Shown here in pieces: positions 63,781 to 64,000 of a DNA stretch of 64,000 nt. The stretch lies in the NCBI RefSeq assembly GCF_002217985.1, contig NZ_BCMI01000011.1, positions 18,898-82,897 on the forward strand. Reading direction: 5' to 3'. Below the pieces are notes generated by a model. The model saw only the letters and a program-made list of their open reading frames with translations. It was not told where the DNA came from and made no database searches. Within the stretch, counting starts at the first letter, position 1; each line of letters begins with the position of its first letter. Source of the DNA: Secundilactobacillus pentosiphilus. GTDB taxonomy: Bacteria > Bacillota > Bacilli > Lactobacillales > Lactobacillaceae. The translations under genes and the position numbers were made by a program.

Positions 63781-63936
63781 TATCACTTCTACATTGCCGA
63801 AACGCGTAAAAAAAGACAGCTCCCGGCCATATAAGAGAAGAGCCCCACACAGCAAAATCAGCTCATCACTTTTACATTGCCGAAACGCGTAAAAAAAGAC
63901 AGCTCCCGGCCATATAAGAGAAGAGCCCCACACAGC
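63781..63936. repeat. Tandem direct repeat, 83-base period, two units
   Basis: About 73 bases starting ATCACTT(C/T)TACATTGCCG and ending CCCCACACAGC occur twice, at 63782 and 63865, with a single difference and a 10-base variable spacer. The unit contains a run of seven A. No gene is seen in 63431-64000. Confidence 0.8.
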
Positions 63937-64000
63937 CAAAACCAGGCTGTGACGTGTACCCAAAAAGTTGGAACTAAATAGTTTTATTCTTCTAGGCAAC

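Noticed and set aside
63622..63999. 125-codon open frame on the minus strand
   Set aside because: It runs through the cloverleaf element and both tandem repeat units, has no ribosome site, and its translation shows no protein-like pattern.

Overview
The window looks like chromosomal DNA of a heterofermentative lactic acid bacterium (Lactobacillaceae). It carries a xylulose-5-phosphate phosphoketolase, a GH65 maltose phosphorylase with its sugar permease and LacI regulator, RNase Y, Gram-positive Shine-Dalgarno sites (AAGGAGG-type) before nearly every gene, frequent TTG/GTG starts and T-box leaders. I cannot fix the species from sequence alone.

Layout: 0-6 kb holds branched-chain amino acid genes (ilvB-ilvC, then ylmA-like ABC ATPase, then ilvD), all on the minus strand. 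6-11 kb has RNase Y, a YoaK-type membrane protein, a lipase-like hydrolase, an XRE regulator and a methyltransferase-like protein. 11-16 kb is a maltose locus (malR, permease, maltose phosphorylase). 16.4-19.4 kb is a shikimate operon aroE-aroF-aroB (minus). 20-28 kb is a complete trp operon E-G-D-C-F-B-A (plus), divergent from aro. 28-33 kb is a set of single genes (CocE hydrolase, TetR, MarR, an EndoIII-like glycosylase, DUF1304, a secreted protein). 33-38 kb has a probable small RNA, two small unknown proteins, tandem lipoate ligases and a universal stress protein. 38-45 kb has a pseudouridine synthase, an NlpC/P60 hydrolase and two ABC exporters, one with its MarR regulator. 45-49.3 kb is an AT-rich accessory segment of small secreted and membrane proteins, bracketed by a direct repeat. 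49-54 kb has phosphoketolase, a GntR regulator, YbaK and an HD hydrolase. 54.4-56 kb is a tnpB-only insertion sequence sitting against aroD. 57-64 kb has ribokinase, rhodanese/MarR, a large membrane protein, small unknowns, GDPD, then structured and tandem repeats.

The most interesting biology is the control of aromatic amino acid synthesis. The aro operon has a long leader on the minus strand. It starts at a consensus promoter and encodes a 22-residue peptide with its own Shine-Dalgarno site. The peptide ends in a Phe-Ser-Tyr-Tyr-Trp run, and its codons lie inside a stem. Downstream come alternative hairpins and a terminator. This is the architecture of ribosome-mediated attenuation sensing all three aromatic amino acids. 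The divergent trp operon uses a different device. It has two almost identical Trp (UGG) T-boxes, one before trpE and a second with its own promoter inside the operon before trpD. Each T-box contains one copy of a roughly 95-base hairpin repeat and is followed by another copy, then by a 23-residue upstream peptide ([10 protein letters not shown]...) whose codons differ mainly synonymously between the two copies. Two more copies of the hairpin repeat lie after a lipoate ligase gene in the same orientation relative to transcription.

Other points worth a look are a tnpB element that appears to have landed exactly between the Shine-Dalgarno site and start codon of aroD, a TnpB zinc finger with one Cys changed to Trp, an ATT start codon, an acetolactate synthase without a neighbouring small subunit, and several cloverleaf-like or tandem repeats.
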